Shown here one piece after another: positions 1 to 14,200 of a stretch of DNA of 64,000 nucleotides. The stretch comes from Azolla caroliniana (Eukaryota; Polypodiophyta). Both the position numbers and the translations under genes were made by a program. The stretch is from positions 15,748,001 to 15,812,000 of the forward strand of contig JBHGNT010000020.1 in NCBI GenBank assembly GCA_043228905.1. The letters run 5' to 3'. How positions within the stretch are numbered: position 1 is the stretch's first letter; each line of letters begins with the position of its first letter. Below the pieces are notes generated by a model. It was given only the letters and a program-made list of their open reading frames with translations, did no database searches and had not been told where the DNA came from.

Positions 1-2203
1 GGAGTTGAGAAGAGTCCGTGAGTAAATTAAAATGTTCACACCTGGCTCGTGTGATATCGGATATTTGTGTTCATACATGCCGATCGAAGCTAACAACGCT
101 AACTATGATATGGAATTAAAAATTCAAGATTTTGAAACTCAGGTCGAGAGACATGAAGAAATTAGCAAATTTGAGGAGGGACTTGGGAAGAGCCCGTGAG
201 TAAATTAAAATGTTCATACCTGGTTCGTGGGATATCGGATTTTTGTGTTCAAACATGCGTATCGAATTAAAACATGAGAATTAAAAAATCAAGATTTTGA
301 AACTCAGGTCAAGAGACATTAAGAAATTAGCAAATTTAAGCAAGAACTTCAGAAGAGCCGGTGAGTAAATTAAAATGTTCATACCTGGCTCGTGTGATAT
401 CGGATATTTGTGTTCAAACATGCGTATTGAAACTCACAACGCTAGCTATGATAAACAATTCAAAAATCAAGATTTTGAAACTCAGGTCGAGAGACATGAA
501 GAAATTAGCAAATTTGAGGATGGACTCGAGAAGAGCCTGTGAGTAAATTAAAATGTTCATACCTGGCTCGTGTGATATCGGATTTTTGTGTTCAAACATT
601 CAAATCGAAGCTAACAAAGCTAGCTATGATATGGAATTAAAAAATCAAGATTTTGAAACTCAGATCAAGAGACATGAAGGAATTAGCAAATTTGAGGAGG
701 GAGTTGAGAAGAGCCCGGAAGTAAATTAAAATGTTCATACGTGGCTCGTGTGATATCGGATTTTTGTGTTCAAACATGCAAATTGAAGCTAACAAAGCTA
801 GCTATGATGTGGAATTAAAAAATCAAGATTTTGAAAGTCAGGTCAAGAGACATGAAGAAATTAGCAAATTTAAGCAAGAACTTCAGAAGAGCCGGTGAGT
901 AAATTAAAATGTTCATACCTGGCTCGTGTGATAACGGATTTCTGTGTTCAAACATGTGTATCGAAGCTAACAGTGCTAGCTATGATATAGAATTAAAAAA
1001 TCAAGATTCTGAAACTCAGGTCGATAGACATGAAGAAATTACCAAATTTGAGGAGGCAGTTGAGAAGAGCCCGTGAGTAAATTAAAATGTTCATACCTGG
1101 CTCGTGTGATATCGGATTTCTGTGTTCAAACATGCGTATCGAAGCTAACAATGCTAGCTATGTTATGGAATTAAGAAATCAAGATTTTGAAACTCAGGTC
1201 GATAGACATGAAGGAATTAGCAAATTTGAGGAGGGAGTTGAGAAGAGCCCGTGAGTAAATTAAAATGGTCATACCTGGCTCGTGTGATATCGGATTTTTG
1301 TGTTCAAAGATGCGAATAGAATCTAACAACGCTAGGTATCTTATGGAATTAAAAAATAGAGATTTTGAAACTCAGGTCGAGAGACATGAAGAAATTAGCA
1401 AATTTGAGGAGGGAATCGATCAATATTTTGAAACTCAGGTCGAGAGACATGAAGAAATTAGCAAATTTAAGGAGGGAGTGGAGAAGAGCCGGTGAGTAAA
1501 TTAAAATGGTCATACCTTGCTCGTGTGATATCGGATGTTTGTGTTGAAACATGTGAATCGAAGCTAACAAAGCTAGCTATGATATGGAATTAAAAAATCA
1601 AGATTCTAAAACTCAGGTCGAGAGACATGAAGAAATTAGCAAATTTGAGGAGGGAGTTGAGAAGAGCCCGTGAGTAAATTAAAATGGTCATACCTGGCTC
1701 GTGTGATATCGGATTTCTGTGTTCAAACATGCGAATCGAAGCTAACAATTCTAGCTATGTTATGGAATTAAAAAATCAAGATTTTGAAACTCAGGTGGAG
1801 AGACATAAAGAAATTAGCAAATTTGAGAAGGAAATCGAGAAGAGCCCGTGAGTAAATTAAAATGTTCATACCTGGCTCGTGTGATATCAGATATTTGTGT
1901 TCAAACATGTGAATCGAAGCTAACAATGCTAGCTATGTTATGGAATTAAGAAATCAATATTTTGAAACTCAGGTCGAGAGACATGAAGGAATTAGCAAAT
2001 TTGAGAAGGGAGTTGAGAAGAGCCTGTGAGTAAATTAAAATGTTCATACATGGCTTGTGTGATATCGGATTTTTGTGTTAAAACATGCGTATGGAAGCTG
2101 ACAACGCTAGCTATGATAAGCAATTAAAAAATCAAGATTTTGAAACTCACGTCGAGAGACATGAAGAAATTAGCAAATTTGAGGAGGGACATGATAACAG
2201 CCC
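1..2203 (+). repeat. Satellite array, mixed-variant left flank
   Basis: Head-to-tail satellite monomers of about 178 bp with visible point divergence between neighbours. One unit (1251-1491) is 241 bp because a segment of about 63 bp, the GAAACTCAGG-to-GAGGAGGGA part, is tandemly duplicated inside it. The block from about 1.24 to 2.27 kb has a close relative at about 38.48-39.68 kb. No gene, RNA gene or transposon is visible. The many 60-75-codon open frames arise from the repeat itself. Confidence 0.9.
1073..1250 (+). repeat. Representative 178-bp satellite monomer
   Basis: Reference unit for the array, taken from one GTGAGTAAATT to the next (178 bp). In order it carries GTGAGTAAATTAAAATG, the box TACCTGGCTCGTGTGATATC, a T-rich stretch ending GTGTTCAAACATGCG, the palindrome GCTAGC, GAATTAA, GATTTTGAAACTCAGG, GACATGAAG and a purine-rich GAGGAGGGAGTTGAGAAGAG. 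It is AT-rich. The unit length is not a multiple of 3 and the unit contains in-frame stops, so it is not a coding repeat. A nucleosome-scale length of about 178 bp is typical of plant centromeric or knob satellites. I do not recognise it as a named family. The plus orientation used below follows this unit. Confidence 0.9.
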
Positions 2204-5200
2204 GTGAGAAAATTAAAATGGTCATACCTGGCTCGTGTGATATCGGATGTTTGTGTTGAAACATGCGTATGATATGGAATTAAAAAATCAAGATTTTGAA
2301 AAACTTAGGTCGAGAGACATGAAGAAATTAGCAAATTTGAGGAGGGACATGAGAAGAGACCGTGAGTAAATTAAAATGTTCATACCTGGCTCATGTGATA
2401 TTGGATGTTTGTGTTGAATCATGTGAATCGAAGTTAACAAAGCTAGCTATGATATTGAATTAAAAAATCAAGATTTTGAAACTCAGATCGAGAGACATGA
2501 AGAAATTAGCAAATTTGAGGAGGGAGTCGAGAAGAGCCTGTGAGTAAATTAAAATGTTCATACTTGGCTCGTGTGATATCGGATTTTTGTGTTCAAACAA
2601 TCAAATCGAAGCTAACAAAGCTAGCTATGATATGGAATTAAAAAATCAAGATTTTGAAACTCAGTTCGAGAGACATGAAGAAATTAGGAAATTTGAGGAA
2701 GAACATGAGAAGAGCCTGTGAGTAAATTAAAATGTTCATACCTGGCTCGTGTGATATCGGATTTTTGTGTTGAAACATTCAAATCGAAGCTAACAAAGCT
2801 AGCTACGATATGGAATTAAAAAATCAAGATTTTGAAACTCAGGTCGAGAGACATGAAGAAATTAGTAAATTTGAGGAGGGAGTTGACAAGAGCCTGTGAG
2901 TAAATTAAAATGTTCAAACATGGCTTGTGTGATATCGGATTTCTGTGTTAAAACATGCGTATGGAAGCTCGCAACGTTAGCTATGATAAGCAATTAAAAA
3001 ATCAAGATTTTGAAACCTACGTCGAGAGACATGAAGAAATTAGCAAATTTGAGGATGGACTCGAGAAGACCCTGTGAGTAAATTAAAATGGTCATACCTG
3101 GCTCGTGTGATATCGGATTTCTGTGTTCAAACATGCGTATTGAAGCTAAGAATGCTAGCTATGTTATGGAATTAAATAATCAAGATTTTGAAACTCAGGT
3201 CGAGAGACATGAAGAAATTAGCAAATTTGAGGAAGGACATGAGAAGAGCCTGTGAGTAAATTAAAATGTTCATACCTGGCTCGTTTGATATCGGTTTTTT
3301 GTGTTCAAACATGCGTATCGAAGCTAAGAATGCTAGCTATGATAAGCAATTAAAAAATCAAGATTTTGAAACTCAGGTCAAGAGACATGAAGAAATTAGC
3401 AAATTTGAGGAGGGAGTTGACATGAGCCTGTGAGTAAATTAAAATGTTCATACATGGCTTGTGTGATATCGGATTTTTGTGTTAAAACATGCGTATGATA
3501 TGGAATTAAAAAATCAAGATTTTGAAACTTAGGTCGAGAGACATGAAGAAATTAGCAAATTTGAGGAAGGACATGAGAAGAGCCTGTGAGTAAATTAAAA
3601 TGTTCATACCTGGCTCGTTTGATATCGGTTTTTTGTGTTCAAACATGCGTATTGAATCTAAGAAAGCTAGCTATAATATGGAATTAAATAAATAAGATTT
3701 TGAAACTCAGGTCGAGAGACATGAACAAATTAGCAAATTTGAGGAGGGAGTTGAGAAGAGCCTGTGAGTAAATTAAAATGTTCATACATGGCTTGTGTGA
3801 TATCGGATTTTTGTGTTAAAACATGCGTATGATATGGAATTAAAAAATCAAGATTTTGAAACTCAGATCGAGAGACATGAAGAAATTAGCAAATTTGAGG
3901 AGGGAGTCGAGAAGAGCCTGTGAGTAAATTAAAATGTTCATACTTGGCTCGTGTGATATCGGATTTTTGTGTTCAAACAATCAAATCGAAGCTAACAAAG
4001 CTAGCTATGATATGGAATTAAAAAATCAAGATTTTGAAACTGAGTTCGAGAGACATGAAGAAATTAGGAAATTTGAGGAAGAACATGAGAAGAGCCTGTG
4101 AGTAAATTAAAATGTTCATACCTGGCTCGTGTGATATCGGATTTTTGTGTTCAAACATTCAAATCGAAGCTAACAAAGCTAGCTACGATATGGAATTAAA
4201 AAATCAAGATTTTGAAACTCAGGTCGAGAGACATGAAGAAATTAGCATATTTGAGGAGGGAATGGAGAAGAGCCCTTGAGTAAATTAAAATGTTCATACC
4301 TAGCTCGTGTGATATCAGATATTTGTGTTCAACATGTGAATCGAAGCTAACAATGCTAGCTATGTTATGCAATTAAGAAATCAATATTTTGAAACTCAGG
4401 TCGAGAAGAGTCCGTGAGTAAATTAAAATGGTCATACCTGGCTCGTGTGATATCGGATATTTGTGTTCAAACATGCGTATTGAACCTAAGAAAGCTAGCT
4501 ATAATATGGAATTAAATAAATAAGATTTTGAAACTCAGGTCGAGAGACATGAACAAATTAGCAAATTTGAGGAGGGAGTTGAGAAGAGCCTGTGAGTAAA
4601 TTAAAATGTTCATACATGGCTTGTGTGATATCGGATTTTTGTGTTAAAACATGCGTATGATATGGAATTAAAAAATCAAGATTTTGAAACTCAGGTCGAG
4701 AGACATGAAGAAATTAGCAAATTTGAGGAGGGACATGAGAAGAGACCGTGAGTAAATTAAAATGTTCATACCTGGCTCATGTGATATTGGATGTTTGTGT
4801 TGAATCATGTGAATCGAAGTTAACAAAGCTAGCTATGATATGGAATTAAAAAATCAAGATTTTGAAACTCAGATCGAGAGACATGAAGAAATTAGCAAAT
4901 TTGAGGAGGGAGTCGAGAAGAGCCTGTGAGTAAATTAAAATGTTCATACTTGGCTCGTGTGATATCGGATTTCTGTGTTCAAACAATCAAATCGAAGCTA
5001 ACAAAGCTAGCTATGATATGGAATTAAAAAATCAAGATTTTGAAACTCAGGTCGAGAGACATGAAGAAATTAGGAAATTTGAGAAAGAACATGAGAAGAG
5101 CCTGTGAGTAAATTAAAATGTTCATACCTGGCTCGTGTGATATCGGATTTTTGTGTTCAAACATTCAAATCGAAGCTAACAAAGCTAGCTACGATATGGA

Positions 5201-8200
5201 ATTAAAAAATCAAGATTTTGAAACTCAGGTCGAGAGACATGAAGAAATTAGCAACTTTGAGGAAGGACATGAGAAGAGCCTGTGAGTAAATTAAAATGTT
5301 CATACCTGGCTCGTTTGATATCGGATTTTTGTGTTCAAACATGCGTATCGAAGCTAACAATGCTAGCTATGATAAGCAATTAAAAAATCAAGATTTTAAA
5401 ATTCAGGTCGAGAGACATGAAGAAATTAGCAAATTTGAGGAGGGAGTTGACAAGAGCCTGTGAGTAAATTAAAATGTTCAAACATGGCTTGTGTGATATC
5501 GGATTTCTGTGTTAAAACATGCGTATGGAAGCTCGCAACGTTAGCTATGATAAGCAATTAAAAAATCAAGATTTTGAAACCTACGTCGAGAGACATGAAG
5601 AAATTAGCAAATTTGAGGATGGACTCGAGAAGACCCTGTGAGTAAATTAAAATGGTCATACCTGGCTCGTGTGATATCGGATTTCTGTGTTCAAACATGC
5701 GTATTGAAGCTAAGAATGCTAGCTATGTTATGGAATTAAATAATCAAGATTTTGAAACTCAGGTCGAGAGACATGAAGAAATTAGCAAATTTGAGGAAGG
5801 ACATGAGAAGAGCCTGTGAGTAAATTAAAATGTTCATACCTGGCTCGTTTGATATCGGTTTTTTGTGTTCAAACATGCGTATCGAAGCTAAGAATGCTAG
5901 CTATGATAAGCAATTAAAAAATCAAGATTTTGAAACTCAGGTCGAGAGACATGAAGAAATTAGCAACTTTGAGGAAGGACATGAGAAGAGCCTGTGAGTA
6001 AATGAAAATGTTCATACCTGGCTCGTTTGATATCGGATTTTTGTGTTCAAACATGCGTATCGAAGCTAAGAATGCTAGCTATGATAAGCAATTAAAAAAT
6101 CAAGATTTTGAAACTCAGGTCGAGAGACATGAAGAAATTAGCAAATTTGAGGAGGGAGTTGACAAGAGCCTGTGAGTAAATTAAAATGTTCAAACATGGC
6201 TTGTGTGATATCGGATTTCTGTGTTAAAACATGCGTATGGAAGCTCGCAACGTTAGCTATGATAAGCAATTAAAAAATCAAGATTTTGAAACCTACGTCG
6301 AGAGACATGAAGAAATTAGCAAATTTGAGGATGGACTCGAGAAGACCGTGTGAGTAAATTAAAATGGTCATACCTGGCTCGTGTGATATCGGATTTCTGT
6401 GTTCAAACATGCGTATTGAAGCTAAGAATGCTAGCTATGTTATGGAATTAAATAATCAAGATTTTGAAACTCAGGTCGAGAGACATGAAGAAATTAGCAA
6501 ATTTGAGGAAGGACATGAGAAGAGCCTGTGAGTAAATTAAAATGTTCATACCTGGCTCGTTTGATATCGGTTTTTTGTGTTCAAACATGCGTATCGAAGC
6601 TAAGAATGCTAGCTATGATAAGCAATTAAAAAATCAAGATTTTGAAACTCAGGTCAAGAGACATGAAGAAATTAGCAAATTTGAGGAGGGAGTTGACAAG
6701 AGCATGTGAGTAAATTAAAATGTTCATACATGGCTTGTGTGATATCGGATTTTTGTGTTAAAACATGCGTATGATATGGAATTTAAAAATCAAGATTTTG
6801 AAACTTAGGTCGAGAGACATGAAGAAATTAGCAAATTTGAGGAGGGACATGAGAAGAGACCGTGAGTAAATTAAAATGTTCATACCTGGCTCATGTGATA
6901 TTGGATGTTTGTGTTGAATCATGTGAATCGAAGTTAACAAAGCTAGCTATGATATGGAATTAAAAAATCAAGATTTTGAAACTCAGATCGAGAGACATGA
7001 AGAAATTAGCAAATTTGAGGAGGGAGTCGAGAAGAGCCTGTGAGTAAATTAAAATGTTCATACTTGGCTCGTGTGATATCGGATTTTTGTGTTCAAACAA
7101 TCAAATCGAAGCTAACAAAGCTAGCTATGATATGGAATTAAAAAATCAAGATTTTGAAACTCAGGTCGAGAGACATGAAGAAATTAGGAAATTTGAGGAA
7201 GAACATGAGAAGAGCCTGTGAGTAAATTAAAATGTTCATACCTGGCTCGTGTGATATCGGATTTTTGTGTTCAAACATTCAAATCGAAGCTAACAAAGCT
7301 AGCTACGATATGGAATTAAAAAATCAAGATTTTGAAACTCAGGTCGAGAGACATGAAGAAATTAGCATATTTGAGGAGGGAATGGAGAAGAGCCCTTGAG
7401 TAAATTAAAATGTTCATACCTAGCTCGTGTGATATCAGATATTTGTGTTCAACATGTGAATCGAAGCTAACAATGCTAGCTATGTTATGCAATTAAGAAA
7501 TCAATATTTTGAAACTCAGGTCGAGAGACATGAAGAAATTAGCAAATTTGAGGAGGGAGTTGACAAGAGCCTGTGAGTAAATTAAAATGTTCAAACATGG
7601 CTTGTGTGATATCGGATTTTTGTGTTAAAACATGCGTATGATATGGAATTAAAAAATCAAGATTTTGAAACTCAGGTCGAGAGACATGAAGAAATTAGCA
7701 AATTTGAGGAGGGACATGAGAAGAGACCGTGAGTAAATTAAAATGTTCATACCTGGCTCATGTGATATTGGATGTTTGTGTTGAATCATGTGAATCGAAG
7801 TTAACAAAGCTAGCTATGATATGGAATTAAAAAATCAAGATTTTGAAACTCAGATCGAGAGACATGAAGAAATTAGCAAATTTGAGGAGGGAGTCGAGAA
7901 GAGCCTGTGAGTAAATTAAAATGTTCATACTTGGCTCGTGTGATATCGGATTTTTGTGTTAAAACATGCGTATGATATGGAATTAAAAAATCAAGATTTT
8001 GAAACTCAGGTCGAGAGACATGAAGAAATTAGCAAATTTGAGGAGGGACATGAGAAGAGACCGTGAGTAAATTAAAATGTTCATACCTGGCTCATGTGAT
8101 ATTGGATGTTTGTGTTGAATCATGTGAATCGAAGTTAACAAAGCTAGCTATGATATGGAATTAAAAAATCAAGATTTTGAAACTCAGATCGAGAGACATG

Positions 8201-11200
8201 AAGAAATTAGCAAATTTGAGGATGGACTCGAGAAGACCCTGTGAGTAAATTAAAATGGTCATACCTGGCTCGTGTGATATCGGATTTCTGTGTTCAAACA
8301 TGCGTATTCAAGCTAAGAATGCTAGCTATGTTATGGAATTAAATAATCAAGATTTTGAAACTCAGGTCGAGAGACATGAAGAAATTAGCAAATTTGAGGA
8401 AGGACATGAGAAGAGCCTGTGAGTAAATTAAAATGTTCATACCTGGCTCGTTTGATATCGGTTTTTTGTGTTCAAACATGCGTATCGAAGCTAAGAATGC
8501 TAGCTATGATAAGCAATTAAAAAATCAATATTTTGAAACTCAGGTCGAGAGACATGAAGAAATTAGCAAATTTGAGGAGGGAGTTGAGAAGAGCCTGTGA
8601 GTAAATGAAAATGGTCATACCTGGCTCGTGTGATATCGGATTTTTGTGTTCAAACATGCGAATCGAAGATAACAACGCTAGCTATGACATGGAATTAAAA
8701 AATCAAGATTTTGAAACTCAGATCAAGAGACATGAAGAAATTAGCAAATTTGACGAGGGAGTTGAGAAGAGCCCGTGAGGAAATTAAAATGTTCATACCT
8801 GGCTCGTTTTGATATCGGATTTTTGTGTTCAAACATGCTTATTGAAACTCACAACGCTAGCTATGATAAGCAATTAAAAAATCAAGATTCTAAAACTCAG
8901 GTCGAGAGACATGAAGAAATTAGCAAATTTGAGGATGGACTCGAGAAGAGCCTGTGAGTAAAGTAAAATGTTCATACCCGGCTCGTGTGATATCGGATTC
9001 TTGTGTTCAAACATTCACATCGAAGCTAACAAAGCTAGCTATGATATGGAATTAAAAAATCAAGATTTTGAAACTCAGGTCGAGAGACATGAAGAAATTA
9101 GCAAATTTGAGGAAGAACATGAGAAGAGCCTGTGAGTAAATTAAAATGTTCATACCTGGCTCGTGTGATATCGGATTTTTGTGTTCAAACATTCAAATCG
9201 AAGCTAACAAAGCTAGCTACGATATGGAATTAAAAAATCAAGATTTTGAAACTCAGGTCGAGAGACATGAAGAAATTAGCATATTTGAGGAGGGAATGGA
9301 GAAGAGCCCTTGAGTAAATTAAAATGTTCATACCTAGCTCGTGTGATATCAGATATTTGTGTTCAACATGTGAATCGAAGCTAACAATGCTAGCTATGTT
9401 ATGCAATTAAGAAATCAATATTTTGAAACTCAGGTCGAGAAGAGTCCGTGAGTAAATTAAAATGGTCATACCTGGCTCGTGTGATATCGGATATTTGTGT
9501 TCAAACATGCGTATTGAACCTAAGAAAGCTAGCTATAATATGGAATTAAATAAATAAGATTTTGAAACTCAGGTCGAGAGACATGAACAAATTAGCAAAT
9601 TTGAGGAGGGAGTTGAGAAGAGCCTGTGAGTAAATTAAAATGTTCATACATGGCTTGTGTGATATCGGATTTTTGTGTTAAAACATGCGTATGATATGGA
9701 ATTAAAAAATCAAGATTTTGAAACTCAGGTCGAGAGACATGAAGAAATTAGCAAATTTGAGGAGGGACATGAGAAGAGACCGTGAGTAAATTAAAATGTT
9801 CATACCTGGCTCATGTGATATTGGATGTTTGTGTTGAATCATGTGAATCGAAGTTAACAAAGCTAGCTATGATATGGAATTAAAAAATCAAGATTTTGAA
9901 ACTCAGATCGAGAGACATGAAGAAATTAGCAAATTTGAGGAGGGAGTCGAGAAGAGCCTGTGAGTAAATTAAAATGTTCATACTTGGCTCGTGTGATATC
10001 GGATTTTTGTGTTCAAACAATCAAATCGAAGCTAACAAAGCTAGCTATGATATGGAATTAAAAAATCAAGATTTTGAAACTCAGGTCGAGAGACATGAAG
10101 AAATTAGGAAATTTGAGAAAGAACATGAGAAGAGCCTGTGAGTAAATTAAAATGTTCATACCTGGCTCGTGTGATATCGGATTTTTGTGTTCAAACATTC
10201 AAATCGAAGCTAACAAAGCTAGCTACGATATGGAATTAAAAAATCAAGATTTTGAAACTCAGGTCGAGAGACATGAAGAAATTAGCAACTTTGAGGAAGG
10301 ACATGAGAAGAGCCTGTGAATAAATTAAAATGTTCATACCTGGCTCGTTTGATATCGGATTTTTGTGTTCAAACATGCGTATCGAAGCTAACAATGCTAG
10401 CTATGATAAGCAATTAAAAAATCAAGATTTTGAAACTCAGGTCGAGAGACATGAAGAAATTAGCAAATTTGAGGAGGGAGTTGACAAGAGCCTATGAGTA
10501 AATTAAAATGTTCAAACATGGCTTGTGTGATATCGGATTTCTGTGTTAAAACATGCGTATGGAAGCTCGCAACGTTAGCTATGATAAGCAATTAAAAAAT
10601 CAAGATTTTGAAACCTACGTCGAGAGACATGAAGAAATTAGCAAATTTGAGGATGGACTCGAGAAGACCCTGTGAGTAAATTAAAATGGTCATACCTGGC
10701 TCGTGTGATATCGGATTTCTGTGTTCAAACATGCGTATTGAAGCTAAGAATGCTAGCTATGTTATGGAATTAAATAATCAAGATTTTGAAACTCAGGTCG
10801 AGAGACATGAAGAAATTAGCAAATTTGAGGAAGGACATGAGAAGAGCCTGTGAGTAAATTAAAATGTTCATACCTGGCTCGTTTGATATCGGTTTTTTGT
10901 GTTCAAACATGCGTATCGAAGCTAAGAATGCTAGCTATGATAAGCAATTAAAAAATCAATATTTTGAAACTCAGGTCGAGAGACATGAAGAAATTAGCAA
11001 ATTTGAGGAGGGAGTTGAGAAGAGCCCGTGAGTAAATGAAAATGGTCATACCTGGCTCGTGTGATATCGGATTTTTGTGTTCAAAATGCGAATCGAAGAT
11101 AACAACGCTAGCTATGACATGGAATTAAAAAGTCAAGATTTTGAAACTCAGATCAAGAGACATGAAGAAATTAGCAAATTTGACGAGGGAGTTGAGAAGA

Positions 11201-14200
11201 GCCCGTGAGGAAATTAAAATGTTCATACCTGGCTCGTTTTGATATCGGATTTTTGTGTTCAAACATGCTTATTGAAACTCACAACGCTAGCTATGATAAG
11301 CAATTAAAAAATCAAGATTCTAAAACTCAGGTCGAGAGACATGAAGAAATTAGCAAATTTGAGGATGGACTCGAGAAGAGCCTGTGAGTAAAGTAAAATG
11401 TTCATACCCGGCTCGTGTGATATCGGATTCTTGTGTTCAAACATTCACATCGAAGCTAACAAAGCTAGCTATGATATGGAATTAAAAAATCAAGATTTTG
11501 AAACTCAGGTCGAGAGACATGAAGAAATTAGGAAATTTGAGGAAGAACATGAGAAGAGCCTGTGAGTAAATTAAAATGTTCATACCTGGCTCGTGTGATA
11601 TCGGATTTTTGTGTTCAAACATTCAAATCGAAGCTAACAAAGCTAGCTACGATATGGAATTAAAAAATCAAGATTTTGAAACTCAGGTCGAGAGACATGA
11701 AGAAATTAGCATATTTAAGGAGGGAATGGAGAAGAGCCCTTGAGTAAATTAAAATGTTCATACCTAGCTCGTGTGATATCAGATATTTGTGTTCAACATG
11801 TGAATCGAAGCTAACAATGCTAGCTATGTTATGCAATTAAGAAATCAATATTTTGAAACTCAGGTCGAGAAGAGCCCGTGAGTAAATTAAAATGGTCATA
11901 CCTGGCTCGTGTGATATCGGATATTTGTGTTCAAACATGCGTATTGAACCTAAGAAAGCTAGCTATAATATGGAATTAACTAAATAAGATTTTGAAACTC
12001 AGGTCGAGAGACATGAACAAATTAGCAAATTTGAGGAGGGAGTTGAGAAGAGCCTGTGAGTAAATTAAAATGTTCATACATGGCTTGTGTGATATCGGAT
12101 TTTTGTGTTAAAACATGCGTATGATATGGAATTAAAAAATCAAGATTTTGAAACTCAGGTCGAGAGACATGAAGAAATTAGCAAATTTGAGGAGGGACAT
12201 GAGAAGAGACCGTGAGTAAATTAAAATGTTCATACCTGGCTCATGTGATATTGGATGTTTGTGTTGAATCATGTGAATCGAAGTTAACAAAGCTAGCTAT
12301 GATATGGAATTAAAAAATCAAGATTTTGAAACTCAGATCGAGAGACATGAAGAAATTAGCAAATTTGAGGAGGGAGTCGAGAAGAGCCTGTGAGTAAATT
12401 AAAATGTTCATACTTGGCTCGTGTGATATCGGATTTTTGTGTTCAAACAATCAAATCGAAGCTAACAAAGCTAGCTATGATATGGAATTAAAAAATCAAG
12501 ATTTTGAAACTCAGGTCGAGAGACATGAAGAAATTAGCAAATTTGAGGAAGGACATGAGAAGAGCCTGTGAGTAAATTAAAATGTTCATACCTGGCTCGT
12601 TTGATATCGGATTTTTGTGTTCAAATATGCGTATCGAAGCTAAGAATGCTAGCTATGATAAGCAATTAAAAAATCAAGATTTTGAAACTCAGGTCGAGAG
12701 ACATGAAGAAATTAGCAACTTTGAGGAAGGACATGAGAAGAGCCTGTGAGTAAATTAAAATGTTCATACCTGGCTCGTTTGATATCGGATTTTTGTGTTC
12801 AAACATGCGTATCGAAGCTAAGAATGCTAGCTATGATAAGCAATTAAAAAATCAAGATTTTGAAACTCAGGTCGAGAGACATGAAGAAATTAGCAAATTT
12901 GAGGAGGGACATGAGAAGAGCCCGTGAGTAAATTAAAGTGTTCAAACATGGCTTGTGTGATATCGGATTTCTGTGTTAAAACATGCGTATGGAAGCTCGC
13001 AACGTTAGCTATGATAAGCAATTAAAAAATCAAGATTTTGAAACCTACGTCGAGAGACATGAAGAAATTAGCAAATTTGAGGATGGACTCGAGAAGACCC
13101 TGTGAGTAAATTAAAATGGTCATACCTGGCTCGTGTGATATCGGATTTCTGTGTTCAAACATGCGTATTGAAGCTAAGAATGCTAGCTATGTTATGGAAT
13201 TAAATAATCAAGATTTTGAAACTCAGGTCGAGAGACATGAAGAAATTAGCAAATTTGAGGAAGGACATGAGAAGAGCCTGTGAGTAAATTAAAATGTTCA
13301 TACCTGGCTCGTTTGATATCGGATTTTTGTGTTCAAACATGCGTATCGAAGCTAAGAATGCTAGCTATGATAAGCAATTAAAAAATCAAGATTTTGAAAC
13401 TCAAGTCGAGAGACATGAAGAAATTAGCAACTTTGAGGAAGGACATGAGAAGAGCCTGTGAGTAAATGAAAATGTTCATACCTGGCTCGTTTGATATCGG
13501 ATTTTTGTGTTCAAACATGCGTATCGAAGCTAAGAATGCTAGCTATGATAAGCAATTAAAAAATCAAGATTTTGAAACTCAGGTCGAGAGACATGAAGAA
13601 ATTAGCAAATTTGAGGAGGGAGTTGACAAGAGCCTGTGAGTAAATTAAAATGTTCAAACATGGCTTGTGTGATATCGGATTTCTGTGTTAAAACATGCGT
13701 ATGGAAGCTCGCAACGTTAGCTATGATAAGCAATTAAAAAATCAAGATTTTGAAACCTACGTCGAGAGACATGAAGAAATTAGCAAATTTGAGGATGGAC
13801 TCGAGAAGACCGTGTGAGTAAATTAAAATGGTCATACCTGGCTCGTGTGATATCGGATTTCTGTGTTCAAACATGCGTATTGAAGCTAAGAATGCTAGCT
13901 ATGTTATGGAATTAAATAATCAAGATTTTGAAACTCAGGTCGAGAGACATGAAGAAATTAGCAAATTTGAGGAAGGACATGAGAAGAGCCTGTGAGTAAA
14001 TTAAAATGTTCATACCTGGCTCGTTTGATATCGGTTTTTTGTGTTCAAACATGCGTATCGAAGCTAAGAATGCTAGCTATGATAAGCAATTAAAAAATCA
14101 AGATTTTGAAACTCAGGTCAAGAGACATGAAGAAATTAGCAAATTTGAGGAGGGAGTTGACAAGAGCATGTGAGTAAATTAAAATGTTCATACATGGCTT

